DNA of 64,000 bases. Source: Paraburkholderia phenazinium. GTDB lineage: Bacteria; Pseudomonadota; Gammaproteobacteria; Burkholderiales; Burkholderiaceae. Numbering within the stretch: position 1 is the stretch's first letter; each line of letters starts with the position of its first letter. The translations under genes were made by a program, and so were the position numbers. Below, one piece after another: positions 45,133 through 54,419 of the stretch. The notes below the pieces were generated by a model. It worked only from the letters and a program-made list of their open reading frames with translations. It did not search any database and was not told the DNA's origin. The stretch covers positions 1,798,001-1,862,000 of the forward strand of contig NZ_FSRU01000002.1 of NCBI RefSeq assembly GCF_900142845.1, read 5' to 3'.

Positions 45133-46071
45133 TTATGACGCGTCGCCACCCGGTCCTATGAAGAAGCGGCGGGCAATCTCGATCTGCTCGGCGCTGACAA
45201 ACGCCGGCGCGTGGCCCACACCGGGAATTTCCACGCTCGACACCGCCTTGCCCTGCGCCACCATCTGTTCGACCGTTTCGCGCGACAGCAAGTCGGATTG
45301 CGCGCCGCGCACCACCAGCACGGGCGCCTGAATCGCCTTCAGCGCGCCCCACAGCGCAGCCTCGCCGGCCGCCGCCTGTTCGTCCGTCGTTGCAGCAAAC
45401 GGGACGGCGATGCGCGGGTCATAACGGAAATACCACGCGCCCTCGCGTTCATGCAGCAACGGCGTGTTGATCTCGCGCCACTCCTCCGGCGTCAAGGGGC
45501 CGAACGATTGCGCCAGCAAGGCGGCGTAATCGACGCCCTGCTGCAAGGTTTCGAACTGCACCGGCTTGCCGAGGTACTCGCCGATGCGGGCCACCGCACC
45601 TGGTTCGAGATGTGGGCCGACATCGTTCAGCAGCATCTTCTGGATGGGCGAGTCGGGCAGGCCGGCGAGTCCCAGGCCGATCAGGCCGCCCATCGAGGTA
45701 CCGAACCAGTCCACTTTTTCGACGTCCAGCCGCGCGATCAGCGTGACCATATCCGCGACGTATTGCGGCACCGTGTAGTAGTTGGGGATGGTCAGCCAGG
45801 ACGAAAGCCCGCGGCCGACGACATCCGGGCAGACTACCCGGTACGTATCCGCCAGCACCGCCGCCAGCCGGTCGAAGTCGCGCCCCGAACGCGTCAGGCC
45901 GTGCACGCAGAGCAGCACGCGCGGGTTTGCCGGGTCGCCCCATTCGGTGTACGCGAGACGATGCAGGCCGGCAGGACTCGCGCATTGCACGAAACGTTGA
46001 CGGGGTGCAGACGCGACGGCGGTGGCTTGCGCGGCGCTCTGGGCAAGCGGTGCGGAGGACGTAGCGGTCAT
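45133..46071 (-). CDS. Alpha/beta hydrolase
   Basis: A 312-residue alpha/beta-hydrolase fold protein. It has LLCVHGLTRSGRDFDRLA (oxyanion HG), the nucleophile elbow GTSMGGLIGLGLAG, Asp in VVRGAQSDLLS and His in IPGVGHAPAF. The substrate is not predictable. The start was set at MTATSSAPLAQ. It is on the same strand as ridA and relA, 83 bp upstream of ridA. Confidence 0.82.
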   Translation of the reverse strand: MTATSSAPLAQSAAQATAVASAPRQRFVQCASPAGLHRLAYTEWGDPANPRVLLCVHGLTRSGRDFDRLAAVLADTYRVVCPDVVGRGLSSWLTIPNYYTVPQYVADMVTLIARLDVEKVDWFGTSMGGLIGLGLAGLPDSPIQKMLLNDVGPHLEPGAVARIGEYLGKPVQFETLQQGVDYAALLAQSFGPLTPEEWREINTPLLHEREGAWYFRYDPRIAVPFAATTDEQAAAGEAALWGALKAIQAPVLVVRGAQSDLLSRETVEQMVAQGKAVSSVEIPGVGHAPAFVSAEQIEIARRFFIGPGGDAS

Positions 46072-46341
46072 CGAAATTTCCTTGCGAAAGCACGGATGAA
46101 AGGGCATGCAACGTTTAGACGATTGTAAACTGCTTTGCCGCCCGGCAAGGATCAGCCAGACGGCCTAGGCAAAAAGCCAGCACCACCCACTCCACGACCG
46201 TCCACGCACAAACAAAAGCGGGCGAAGACTCACGTCTCGCCCGCTTCGAATCCGTCCTGCACCGGCCATCGCACATTGGCGAAGCGTGCAGTGGTCACCA
46301 GAAACGCCAACCACCACCGCGCTCGTGCAGCAACCGACGGC

Positions 46342-46983
46342 TCAGCCCACCGCGCTCACATCCAGCGGCGCCCCGGTCTTGGCCTTGATCTCCTCAACCG
46401 TCACGCCCGGCGCCAGTTCGGTCAGCTTCAGGCCGTCCGCCGTCACTTCAATCACGCCAAGGTCCGTGATGATCTGATCGACCACCCCCACGCCCGTCAG
46501 CGGCAGCGTGCATTCCTCGAGAATCTTGTGCTGGTCGCCCTTCGCGACATGCTCCATCAGCACGACGACGCGCTTGACGCCCGCCACCAGATCCATGGCG
46601 CCGCCCATGCCCTTGATCATCTTGCCCGGGATCATCCAGTTCGCCAGATCGCCCTTCTTGCTGATCTGCATGGCGCCCAGAATGGCGAGGTTGATGTGGC
46701 CGCCGCGAATCATCGCGAACGAGTCCGCGGACGAAAAAATCGACGAGCCCGGCAGCGTGGTCACCGTCTGCTTGCCGGCGTTGATCAGGTCTGCGTCCAC
46801 TTCCTCTTCGGTCGGCGACGGGCCGATGCCGAGCAGGCCGTTTTCCGACTGCAGCCATACTTCGACGCCCGCCGGCACGTGGTTCGCCACCAGCGTCGGC
46901 AGCCCGATGCCCAGGTTCACGTAGAAGCCGTCCTGCAGTTCCTTCGCCGCGCGCGCGGCCATTTCGTCACGAGTCCATGCCAT
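46342..46983 (-). CDS. scoB: 3-oxoacid CoA-transferase subunit B
   Basis: A 213-residue type I CoA-transferase beta subunit. [20 protein letters not shown] is followed by [17 protein letters not shown] and the catalytic Glu in [12 protein letters not shown]. It activates acetoacetate or 3-oxoadipate with succinyl-CoA. AAAGGAG precedes the ATG. A 2-nt gap separates it from the stop of subunit A, so they are coupled. The alternative assignment is PcaJ; neighbours do not decide. Confidence 0.88.
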   Translation of the reverse strand: MAWTRDEMAARAAKELQDGFYVNLGIGLPTLVANHVPAGVEVWLQSENGLLGIGPSPTEEEVDADLINAGKQTVTTLPGSSIFSSADSFAMIRGGHINLAILGAMQISKKGDLANWMIPGKMIKGMGGAMDLVAGVKRVVVLMEHVAKGDQHKILEECTLPLTGVGVVDQIITDLGVIEVTADGLKLTELAPGVTVEEIKAKTGAPLDVSAVG

Positions 46984-46985
46984 GA

Positions 46986-47690
46986 TCAATCTCCTTTCGC
47001 GCGGACAATGCGTTGTTCGATGCGTTTCTCCGGATGCGCATTGAGGACGATGCGCTGCACGAAGATGCCCGGCGTATGGATGGCGTCCGGATCGAGTTCG
47101 CCCACCTCGACGATTTCCTCGACTTCCGCGACGGTGATCTTGCCCGCCATCGCGCACATCGGGTTGAAGTTGCGCGCGGTGCGGCGATAGATCAGGTTGC
47201 CCGACTTGTCGGCCTTCCACGCCTTGACGAGCGCCACGTCGGCCGTCAGCGAATGCTCCAGCACGTAATGGTTCTCGCCGAACTGGCGGGTTTCCTTGCC
47301 TTCGGCGATCAGCGTGCCGTAGCCGGTGTTGGTGAAGAAGGCCGGAATGCCCGAACCGCCCGCCCGCAGCTTCTCGGCGAGCGTGCCTTGCGGCGTGAAT
47401 TCGAGTTCGAGTTCGCCGGCCAGATACTGGCGCTCGAACTCCTTGTTTTCGCCCACATACGATGAGATCATCTTCTTGACCTGCCGCGTTTCGAGCAACA
47501 GGCCGAGGCCGAAGCCGTCGACACCCGCGTTGTTGCTGATGCAGGTGATGCCCTGGACGCCGGAATCGCGCAGCGCCGCGATCAGCGCTTCCGGAATGCC
47601 GCACAGGCCAAAGCCGCCGACGGCGAATGTCTGCCCGTCCTTGACGATGTCCTTGAGCGCGTCAGCCGCGCCTGGATAGACCTTGTTCAT
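46986..47690 (-). CDS. scoA: 3-oxoacid CoA-transferase subunit A
   Basis: A 234-residue type I CoA-transferase alpha subunit: [54 protein letters not shown] and [20 protein letters not shown]. It pairs with subunit B to use acetoacetate (or 3-oxoadipate). AAGGAAGG lies about 10 nt before the start. It is divergent from a PAS-LuxR regulator with a 319-bp gap in which no gene or strong dyad was recognised. Confidence 0.88.
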   Translation of the reverse strand: MNKVYPGAADALKDIVKDGQTFAVGGFGLCGIPEALIAALRDSGVQGITCISNNAGVDGFGLGLLLETRQVKKMISSYVGENKEFERQYLAGELELEFTPQGTLAEKLRAGGSGIPAFFTNTGYGTLIAEGKETRQFGENHYVLEHSLTADVALVKAWKADKSGNLIYRRTARNFNPMCAMAGKITVAEVEEIVEVGELDPDAIHTPGIFVQRIVLNAHPEKRIEQRIVRAKGD

Positions 47691-48009
47691 CAGTGTGTCC
47701 CTTCCTTTATGGAAACCCGAAATCCGGTACGCCGGCCGCGGGATCGGTGCGATGCGGGGCGACGCCGTTTGTCCCAGCTTGACGCCTGCGCCGCGCGGTG
47801 CCACGTGCGCGGCCTGAGCCCAGAACGTCATTCTAGTCATCCATGACCGGCCGTGCGTCGAGATCGCACAGTCACAGCGCACCATGGAGAACCGCGGCCC
47901 GTCACCAGTCGCCTCGCAGCCTTGTGATTTGTTCGAAAGGGTACGATGCCGGGGCCATACGGCACAATACGCAAAAATACATAAGTGATTTTCCGCTTTC
48001 GCACCTTCC

Positions 48010-48555
48010 ATGCCCGCACTGGATTACCAAACCGCCTTCCACCTCGCGCCCATCGGCCTCGTGCTGTCGCGCGAGCGCTTCATTGAAGACTGCAACGACC
48101 AGTTGGCGTCGATCTTCGGCTGTCCACGCGAAGCGCTGCTCGGCCAGTCGTTTCAGGTGCTGTATCCGTCAGCGGACGAGTTCGAGCGGATCGGCGCGCG
48201 CATTCCGCCCATCATGACCGCGCAAGGCAGCTACGCGGACGACCGGATCATGAAGCGCGCCAATGGGGAACTGTTCTGGTGCCACGTGACAGGCCGCTCG
48301 CTCGAGCGCGCCGCCCCGCATGCCGCGGGCGTGTGGACCTTCGAGGACCTGAGCGCGACGCGCCGGGTCGCGGTCGAATTGACGCCGCGCGAGCGGGAAA
48401 TCGCCGCGCAACTCGTGACGGGCAAAACCAGCAAGCAGATCGGCCGGATCCTCGCGATCAGCTCGCGCACGGTGGACGTCTACCGGGCGCGGCTGATGCG
48501 CAAATACGGCACGGGCAATGCGACCGAGCTGCTGCAGCGGCTGCTCGGGCATTGA
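48010..48555 (+). CDS. PAS-LuxR transcriptional regulator
   Basis: A 181-residue protein with an N-terminal PAS domain (residues 8-115, [33 protein letters not shown]) and a C-terminal LuxR/GerE HTH ([37 protein letters not shown]). It is divergent from scoA and so probably controls acetoacetate use, sensing a small ligand or redox state through PAS. Confidence 0.85.
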   Translation: MPALDYQTAFHLAPIGLVLSRERFIEDCNDQLASIFGCPREALLGQSFQVLYPSADEFERIGARIPPIMTAQGSYADDRIMKRANGELFWCHVTGRSLERAAPHAAGVWTFEDLSATRRVAVELTPREREIAAQLVTGKTSKQIGRILAISSRTVDVYRARLMRKYGTGNATELLQRLLGH

Positions 48556-48579
48556 TGGCAGGAGGGTGGCGCGGCCGGC

Positions 48580-49011
48580 TCAGGCGGTCTTGACGAGCAC
48601 CGCGTTTTCGATCGTCGAGCGCAGCAGGTCCGGAATCGGCACCGACTTGCCCGCCGCGTAGTCAATCCATACGCAACGTGCCGCGCCACGGGCGTAGACG
48701 GTGGCCGGATCGTCGGCGCGCGTCAGTTCGAAAGCGGTGTCGAAGCTGCTGCGGCCAGGCGTGCCGACCGACATCCGGCCAATGATGTCGCCGGGGTAAT
48801 GGAGCTGCTTGAGGAATTCCATCGACGCATTGACGATCACAGGTCCCTGCCCTTCGCCATTGCCGCCGGCGATGCCAAGTTGCTCGAACCAGGAAATCCG
48901 CACCTGCTCCATGTAACGGAAATAGACCGTGTTGTTCACATGGCCGAACGCATCCATGTCGCCCCAACGGATTGGCATGGACATCTCAAAAACTGCGTGG
49001 TATTCGCTCAT
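48580..49011 (-). CDS. Acyl-CoA thioesterase, 4HBT hot-dog family
   Basis: A 143-residue hot-dog protein with RWGDMDAFGHVNNTVYFRYM (catalytic Asp motif) and GRSSFDTAFELTR. It hydrolyses acyl-CoA thioesters; chain length is unknown. The start at MSEYHAVFEMSM was chosen; a longer in-frame frame runs through the upstream SDR gene. It lies 44 bp after that SDR. Confidence 0.85.
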   Translation of the reverse strand: MSEYHAVFEMSMPIRWGDMDAFGHVNNTVYFRYMEQVRISWFEQLGIAGGNGEGQGPVIVNASMEFLKQLHYPGDIIGRMSVGTPGRSSFDTAFELTRADDPATVYARGAARCVWIDYAAGKSVPIPDLLRSTIENAVLVKTA

Positions 49012-49055
49012 CGTACTTCTTCTACGGGTTAAAACAGGGTGCGGGCCGGCTTCGA

Positions 49056-49832
49056 TCAGGCGAGTCCGAAGCCGTCGTCGGCGGCGATGATCGCGCCGTT
49101 GATGAATTGCGATTCGTCGGCGGCAAGCAGCAGCAACAGGCCGTCCAGGTCCTCCGGCTGGCCGACGCGGTGGCGCGGCAGCATCGACACCAGCTTCTGC
49201 CCCTGATCGGTGGACCAGTGATGGTGATTGATCTCGGTATCGATATAGCCCGGGCAGATCGCGTTCACGTTGATGCCGTGGCGCCCCCATTCCTGCGCCA
49301 TGGCTTTCGTCATATGAACCACGGCGGCCTTGCTCATCGAGTACAAGCCGATCTGCGGCAGCACGCGCAAGCCCGCCACGGAGGCAATGTTGATGATCCG
49401 GTACGACGGTTTCTGGCCGCCGTTGCCGCGCATGATCATGCGCTTGGCGACTTCCTGCGCCACGAAGAAGGCGCCGCGCGTGTTCGTATCGAACACATAT
49501 TCGAAGTCGGCCGGTGTGACTTCCGAGAGCTTCTGCGTGGTCGATACGCCCGAGTTGTTGACGAGGATGTCGATGGTGCCCGCTTCCGTCTCGGCATGCG
49601 CCACGGCGGACTTGATGCTCTGGTAATCGGTTACGTCGAGCGAAACGACATGCGCCGCGCCGCCGGAGGCTTCGATTTCGGCCCGCAATTCCTTCAGGCG
49701 CTCGGTGCGGCGGCTCGCCAGCACCACCTTCGCGCCGGCCTGCGACAGAACCTGCGCGAAGCGTTTGCCCAGCCCGCTCGAGGCGCCCGTAATCAGCGCG
49801 ACCTTGCCTTCCAGATTGATCGAACGGCCCAT
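49056..49832 (-). CDS. Short-chain dehydrogenase/reductase
   Basis: A 258-residue classical SDR: ALITGASSGLGKRFA, LVNNSGVSTTQK, INIASVAGL, the active-site YSMSKAAVVHMTKA and VNAICPGYIDTE. It is likely a 3-hydroxyacyl or alcohol dehydrogenase with unknown substrate. Its pairing with a thioesterase suggests acyl metabolism. The start MGRSINLEGKV is the family norm. Confidence 0.85.
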   Translation of the reverse strand: MGRSINLEGKVALITGASSGLGKRFAQVLSQAGAKVVLASRRTERLKELRAEIEASGGAAHVVSLDVTDYQSIKSAVAHAETEAGTIDILVNNSGVSTTQKLSEVTPADFEYVFDTNTRGAFFVAQEVAKRMIMRGNGGQKPSYRIINIASVAGLRVLPQIGLYSMSKAAVVHMTKAMAQEWGRHGINVNAICPGYIDTEINHHHWSTDQGQKLVSMLPRHRVGQPEDLDGLLLLLAADESQFINGAIIAADDGFGLA

Positions 49833-50029
49833 TGTCGTTACCTTGTTCGGTTGGGTTAGAGGCGCGGCGAGGCCGCGAAGGCTCATGACGACCCGGTGAT
49901 TATCGGGTCAATACCGTATCACAGAAATAGAACGATCGTGCTAATCTTTGCTCATTGGGTTGCGGCGCTGGATTCGTTCGCCCACAATACGATCCCGAAA
50001 AAAGCATTCTAACGGTAAGAGGAGCATCA

Positions 50030-51703
50030 ATGACCCCCACAAGTCTCATTGAGCAGTACGGCCCGCGCGAGTCGATGGAATACGACGTGGTGGTGGTCGG
50101 CGGCGGCCCGGCTGGCCTGTCCGCGGCGATCCGCCTGAAGCAGCTGGCGCAGGAGAAAGGCGTCGAAATCGGCGTCTGCGTCCTGGAAAAGGGCTCGGAG
50201 ATCGGGGCGCACATCCTCTCCGGCGCGGTCATGGACCCCCGCGCGTTGAATGAACTGATCCCCGACTGGAAGGAAAAAGGCGCGCCTTTGGACGTTGAAG
50301 TGACCGAAGACCGCTTCCTGTTCCTCTCCGAAAGCGGTTCGAAGAGCGTGCCGAACTGGGCGCTGCCGGACAACTTCAAGAATCACGGCAACTACGTCAT
50401 CAGCCTTGCCAACGTCACACGCTGGCTGGGCCAGCAGGCCGAAGCGCTCGGTGTGGAGATTTTCCCGGGCTTCCCGGCTGCCGAGGTTCTGTACAACGAC
50501 GACGGCTCGGTGAAGGGTGTCGCCACCGGCAATCTGGGTATCGGCAAGGACGGCCAGCCGACCGAGAACTTCCAGCTCGGCATGGAGCTGCACGCCAAGT
50601 ACACGCTGTTCTGCGAAGGTGCGCGTGGTCACCTCGGGCGGCAGCTCAACGACAAGTTCAGGCTGCGCGACGGCGTCGATCCGCAGGTCTACGGCATCGG
50701 CATCAAGGAACTGTGGGAAATCGATCCGGCGAAGCACAAGCCGGGTCTGGTAATCCACACGGCCGGCTGGCCGCTGGAATCCGATACCTACGGCGGCTCG
50801 TTCCTCTATCACATGGACAACAACCAGGTGATGGTCGGCTTCGTGGTGGGCCTCGGCTACTCCAACCCGTACCTCTCGCCGTTCGAGGAATTCCAGCGCT
50901 ACAAGACGCATCCGTCGATCCGCGCGTTCCTCGAAGGCGGCAAGCGCGTGTCGTACGGTGCGCGCGCGATCACCGCCGGTGGGCTGATGTCGCTGCCGAA
51001 GCTGGTGTTCCCCGGCGGCGCGCTAGTGGGCGACGACGCGGGCTTCCTGAACGCCTCGCGCATCAAGGGCTCGCACGCGGCGATCAAGACCGGCATGCTG
51101 GCCGCCGAGGCCGCCTTCGATGCCGTCCAGGCTGGGCGTCAGTCGGATGAGCTGGCGGCCTACCCGGAGGCATTCAAGACCTCCTGGCTGCACAATGAGC
51201 TGTACCGCGCCCGCAACTTCAAGCAGTGGATGAGCAAGGGCCTGTATCTCGGCACGCTGATGGTGGGCCTCGAGCAGAAGGTGCTGGGCGGCAATGTGCC
51301 GTGGACGCTACATCACCAGCATTCGGACCACGAGATGCTGAAACCGGCCTCGCAGTGCAAGCCGATCGTGTATCCGAAGCCGGACGGCAAGCTCACGTTC
51401 GACCGTTTGTCCTCGGTGTTCATCTCGAACACCAATCACGAGGAGAACCAGCCGGCTCACCTGACGCTGAAAGACGCGAGCGTGCCGGTGAACGTCAACC
51501 TGCACACCTATGCGGGACCGGAATCGCGCTACTGCCCGGCGGCTGTGTATGAGTTCGTGAAGAACGACGACGGTAGCGAGCGGCTGGTGATCAACGCGCA
51601 GAACTGCGTGCACTGCAAGACCTGCGATATCAAGGACCCGACGCAGAATATCGTGTGGGTGACGCCTGAAGGTGGCGGCGGCCCGAACTATCCGAACATG
51701 TGA
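50030..51703 (+). CDS. Electron-transfer flavoprotein:ubiquinone oxidoreductase
   Basis: A 557-residue ETF-QO. The FAD motif is YDVVVVGGGPAGLSAAIRLK (residues 19-38), and GAHILSGAVMDPRALNEL and LPKLVFPGGALVGDDAGFLN follow. The C-terminal 4Fe-4S cluster ligands are in CPAAVYEF and CVHCKTCDIKDPTQNI. It passes electrons from ETF (fatty-acid and amino-acid dehydrogenation) to ubiquinone at the inner membrane. AGAGGAGC lies ahead of the ATG. Its 3' end overlaps the convergent TPR gene by 16 bp. Confidence 0.93.
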   Translation: MTPTSLIEQYGPRESMEYDVVVVGGGPAGLSAAIRLKQLAQEKGVEIGVCVLEKGSEIGAHILSGAVMDPRALNELIPDWKEKGAPLDVEVTEDRFLFLSESGSKSVPNWALPDNFKNHGNYVISLANVTRWLGQQAEALGVEIFPGFPAAEVLYNDDGSVKGVATGNLGIGKDGQPTENFQLGMELHAKYTLFCEGARGHLGRQLNDKFRLRDGVDPQVYGIGIKELWEIDPAKHKPGLVIHTAGWPLESDTYGGSFLYHMDNNQVMVGFVVGLGYSNPYLSPFEEFQRYKTHPSIRAFLEGGKRVSYGARAITAGGLMSLPKLVFPGGALVGDDAGFLNASRIKGSHAAIKTGMLAAEAAFDAVQAGRQSDELAAYPEAFKTSWLHNELYRARNFKQWMSKGLYLGTLMVGLEQKVLGGNVPWTLHHQHSDHEMLKPASQCKPIVYPKPDGKLTFDRLSSVFISNTNHEENQPAHLTLKDASVPVNVNLHTYAGPESRYCPAAVYEFVKNDDGSERLVINAQNCVHCKTCDIKDPTQNIVWVTPEGGGGPNYPNM

Positions 51704-53166
51704 CGCAGCGCCACCAGTCTCTCGCGCACGCTCGCCAGCACCGGCGCCCAGGCGCCGATCGCCGGCTGGCGAAACAGCTCGACCGAGTCGTACCACGGCG
51801 TGCGCTGCGTTTGATTGCCCCAGAACCACGCCGACACGTGATCGATCATCAGACAGGTCGGCACGCCAAGCGCGCCGGCCAGATGCGCCGGACCGCTGTC
51901 GATCGTCACCACCAGATCGAGGTTGACGAGCAGCCCGGCCACATCGTCGAAGCCGGCCGCGAAATGCTGGGTGGGATCGACAATCTGGATGCCGTGCGCG
52001 CGCCATTGTTCGACCGTTGCAGAACGCCCCGGCGACAACGCGAAATACGTGATGCCCGGTACAGTAAGGAGCGGTTCGAGCTGATCGACCGGCACTGAGC
52101 GCCGCACGTCGCGAATGTGCTGCGGGTTGCCGTTCCACACCAGGCCGACCTTGGGCCCGCGGGTCGCCACCGTCTGTGCGACAAGGGCTCGCCACGCCTC
52201 GGCGCGCGCCGGGTCGGCGCTCAGATACGCACGGCCCCACCCTGCCGAATCGAACACGCCAAGCCGCAGCGGCACGCTCATGAGGCCGCAGTGAAAATCC
52301 GGCCGTGTCTCAAGGCCGGTTTCGAGCGTCACGTCGGCCGGCAGCATCCGTTCGAACAGGTGCCGCAGCGGACCGTCGTGACCGAAGATCACCCGCCCGC
52401 CCTCGCGCCGCGCCCGCTCGGCGAGCAGCGGCAGAAAGCGCACTGCCCACAGGCAATCGCCGTTGCCTTGCTCGCCGTAGACGACCAGCGTTTTGCCGGC
52501 GAGCGACTCGCCCTGCCAGTACGCGCTGATCTCGCCGAGAGCCCGGTGTGCGTTGTTAAGGTCATCGCCGAAGACGATGCGCGATTCGTAATGCGCCCAG
52601 CCGTCGGCATAGCGCCCAGAGCGGATCTCGAGCTCCGACAGATCGAACATCGCATGGGCGTTGTTCGGCGACAGTTCGAGCACGCGCCGCAACAGCGCTT
52701 CGGCTTCGGCAAAACGCGCCTGTTCCTTGATGCACAGTGCGAGTTTATGCAGCGCGACCGGGTTGCCGGGCACCACACGCACGGCTTCGCGCAACAGGCG
52801 TTCGGCTGCGTCGAAATCGTCACCTTGCTGCACGGCGGCCGCGCGCCAGACGAGCGCGTTGGCGTCCTCGGCGTCGCGCGCCAGCAGCAACGCCGTGGCC
52901 GACTCGACCAGAGGCCAGTCGCGCAGCACAAAGCCGGTTTGAGCAAGGGTGTGCAGCAGCGTGGGATCGCAGGATGGATCGAGCTGATAGGCCTGCACCA
53001 GCGCGGCAAGCGCTTCGCGCTGCTGCTCGCGGTTGCGCCCGGCCGCCATCTGCAACAAGGCCTGGCCGAGCGCGAGCCAATCAGCGGCGCCAGCCTGTGG
53101 CGTGGCCACTCGCGCGCGCAATGGCGTCAGCGCGTCGCCGGTTGCCGGGGTGTTCGGGTCGATCAT
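51688..53166 (-). CDS. TPR protein with glycosyltransferase-like C-terminal domain
   Basis: A 492-residue protein. The N-terminal half carries tetratricopeptide repeats (ALLQMAAGRNREQQREALAA, AERLLREAVRVVPGNPVALH, AEALLRRVLELSPNNAHAMF, residues about 30-185). The C-terminal half has GEQGNGDCLWAVRFLPLLAE, VGLVWNGNPQH and DLVVTIDSGPAHLAGALGVP, the GT9/heptosyltransferase-like nucleotide-sugar fold. Such fusions glycosylate proteins or lipids, but no substrate can be named. It lies 52 bp downstream of aroC on the same strand. Confidence 0.75.
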   Translation of the reverse strand: MIDPNTPATGDALTPLRARVATPQAGAADWLALGQALLQMAAGRNREQQREALAALVQAYQLDPSCDPTLLHTLAQTGFVLRDWPLVESATALLLARDAEDANALVWRAAAVQQGDDFDAAERLLREAVRVVPGNPVALHKLALCIKEQARFAEAEALLRRVLELSPNNAHAMFDLSELEIRSGRYADGWAHYESRIVFGDDLNNAHRALGEISAYWQGESLAGKTLVVYGEQGNGDCLWAVRFLPLLAERARREGGRVIFGHDGPLRHLFERMLPADVTLETGLETRPDFHCGLMSVPLRLGVFDSAGWGRAYLSADPARAEAWRALVAQTVATRGPKVGLVWNGNPQHIRDVRRSVPVDQLEPLLTVPGITYFALSPGRSATVEQWRAHGIQIVDPTQHFAAGFDDVAGLLVNLDLVVTIDSGPAHLAGALGVPTCLMIDHVSAWFWGNQTQRTPWYDSVELFRQPAIGAWAPVLASVRERLVALRHMFG

Positions 53167-53218
53167 CGCGACGTTTCGACTGATTGCGACTAAAGCGGAA
53201 GCACGCGCGGGACGCGAC

Positions 53219-54319
53219 TTAAGGCGCGCTCGCCGCGATCTTCGGCGTGCTGACGGTCACGTCGCCGCACTGCGCTCGATGCCGCAGCGCGTGGTCGATC
53301 AGCACCAGCGCCAGCATCGACTCGGCGATCGGCGTGGCACGAATGCCGACGCACGGATCGTGACGCCCAAACGTCTCGACGACGGCCGGCTGGCCGGCCT
53401 TGTCGATCGAACGGCGCGGCGTGCGAATGCTCGATGTCGGCTTGATGGCGATCGACACGGTGATGTCCTGCCCCGTCGAAATGCCGCCGAGTACCCCGCC
53501 CGCGTGATTGCCGACAAAACCCTCCGGGGTCAGCTCGTCGCCATGCACCGAGCCGCGTTGCGCGACGCTGGCGAAACCCGCGCCGATTTCGACGCCCTTC
53601 ACCGCATTGATGCCCATCATGGCGTGCGCGATATCGGCGTCGAGCCGGTCGAACAGCGGCTCGCCAAGGCCAACCGGCACGCCCGAGGCCACCACGTTGA
53701 TGCGCGCGCCAATCGAGTCGCCGTCCTTGCGCAACGCGTCCATATACGTTTCGAGCTGCGGCACCACATCCGCATTCGGCGCGAAGAACGGGTTTTCGCG
53801 CACGTGCGACCAGTCGACGAACGGCACCTCGATCTCGCCGAGCGCCGCCATATAGCCGCGAATCTCCGTGCCGAAATGCTCGCGCAGCCACTTCTTGGCC
53901 ACCGCGCCCGCCGCGACCGTGGGCGCCGTCAGACGCGCCGACGAACGGCCGCCGCCACGATAGTCGCGGATGCCGTATTTCTGCCAGTAGGTGTAGTCAG
54001 CATGGCCCGGGCGGAACGTTTCCGCGATGTTGCCGTAGTCCTTGCTGCGCTGGTCCGTATTGCGGATCAGCAGCGCAATGGGCGCGCCGGTGGTGACGCC
54101 TTCGAACACGCCCGAAAGAATCTCGACCTTGTCCTCTTCCTGACGCTGCGTCACATGACGCGAGGTGCCCGGCTTGCGGCGGTCCAGTTCGATCTGGATG
54201 TCGTCTTCAACCAACGCCAAACCCGGCGGGCAACCGTCGATCACACAGCCGATAGCGGGACCGTGCGATTCGCCGAAGGTCGTGACAGTGAAAAGCGTAC
54301 CAAGCGTATTGCCGGACAT
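53219..54319 (-). CDS. aroC: Chorismate synthase
   Basis: A 366-residue enzyme with all three signatures: [38 protein letters not shown] and [20 protein letters not shown]. It makes chorismate from EPSP using reduced FMN, the last shikimate-pathway step. It starts at [20 protein letters not shown]. Confidence 0.96.
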   Translation of the reverse strand: MSGNTLGTLFTVTTFGESHGPAIGCVIDGCPPGLALVEDDIQIELDRRKPGTSRHVTQRQEEDKVEILSGVFEGVTTGAPIALLIRNTDQRSKDYGNIAETFRPGHADYTYWQKYGIRDYRGGGRSSARLTAPTVAAGAVAKKWLREHFGTEIRGYMAALGEIEVPFVDWSHVRENPFFAPNADVVPQLETYMDALRKDGDSIGARINVVASGVPVGLGEPLFDRLDADIAHAMMGINAVKGVEIGAGFASVAQRGSVHGDELTPEGFVGNHAGGVLGGISTGQDITVSIAIKPTSSIRTPRRSIDKAGQPAVVETFGRHDPCVGIRATPIAESMLALVLIDHALRHRAQCGDVTVSTPKIAASAP

Positions 54320-54419
54320 GAGCGTCGTCCAAAGAGATGCGGGGAAGACGCTATTATGCCAGCCCGCCCCGCGGCAAGGGCCGCGCTGCGCGGACGTTGG
54401 CCGGCCAGGCCCACCGCGT

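Noticed and set aside
46984..47604. Upstream extension of the scoB frame through scoA
   Set aside because: scoA is clearly coding in another frame, and scoB has its own AAAGGAG site and conserved start.
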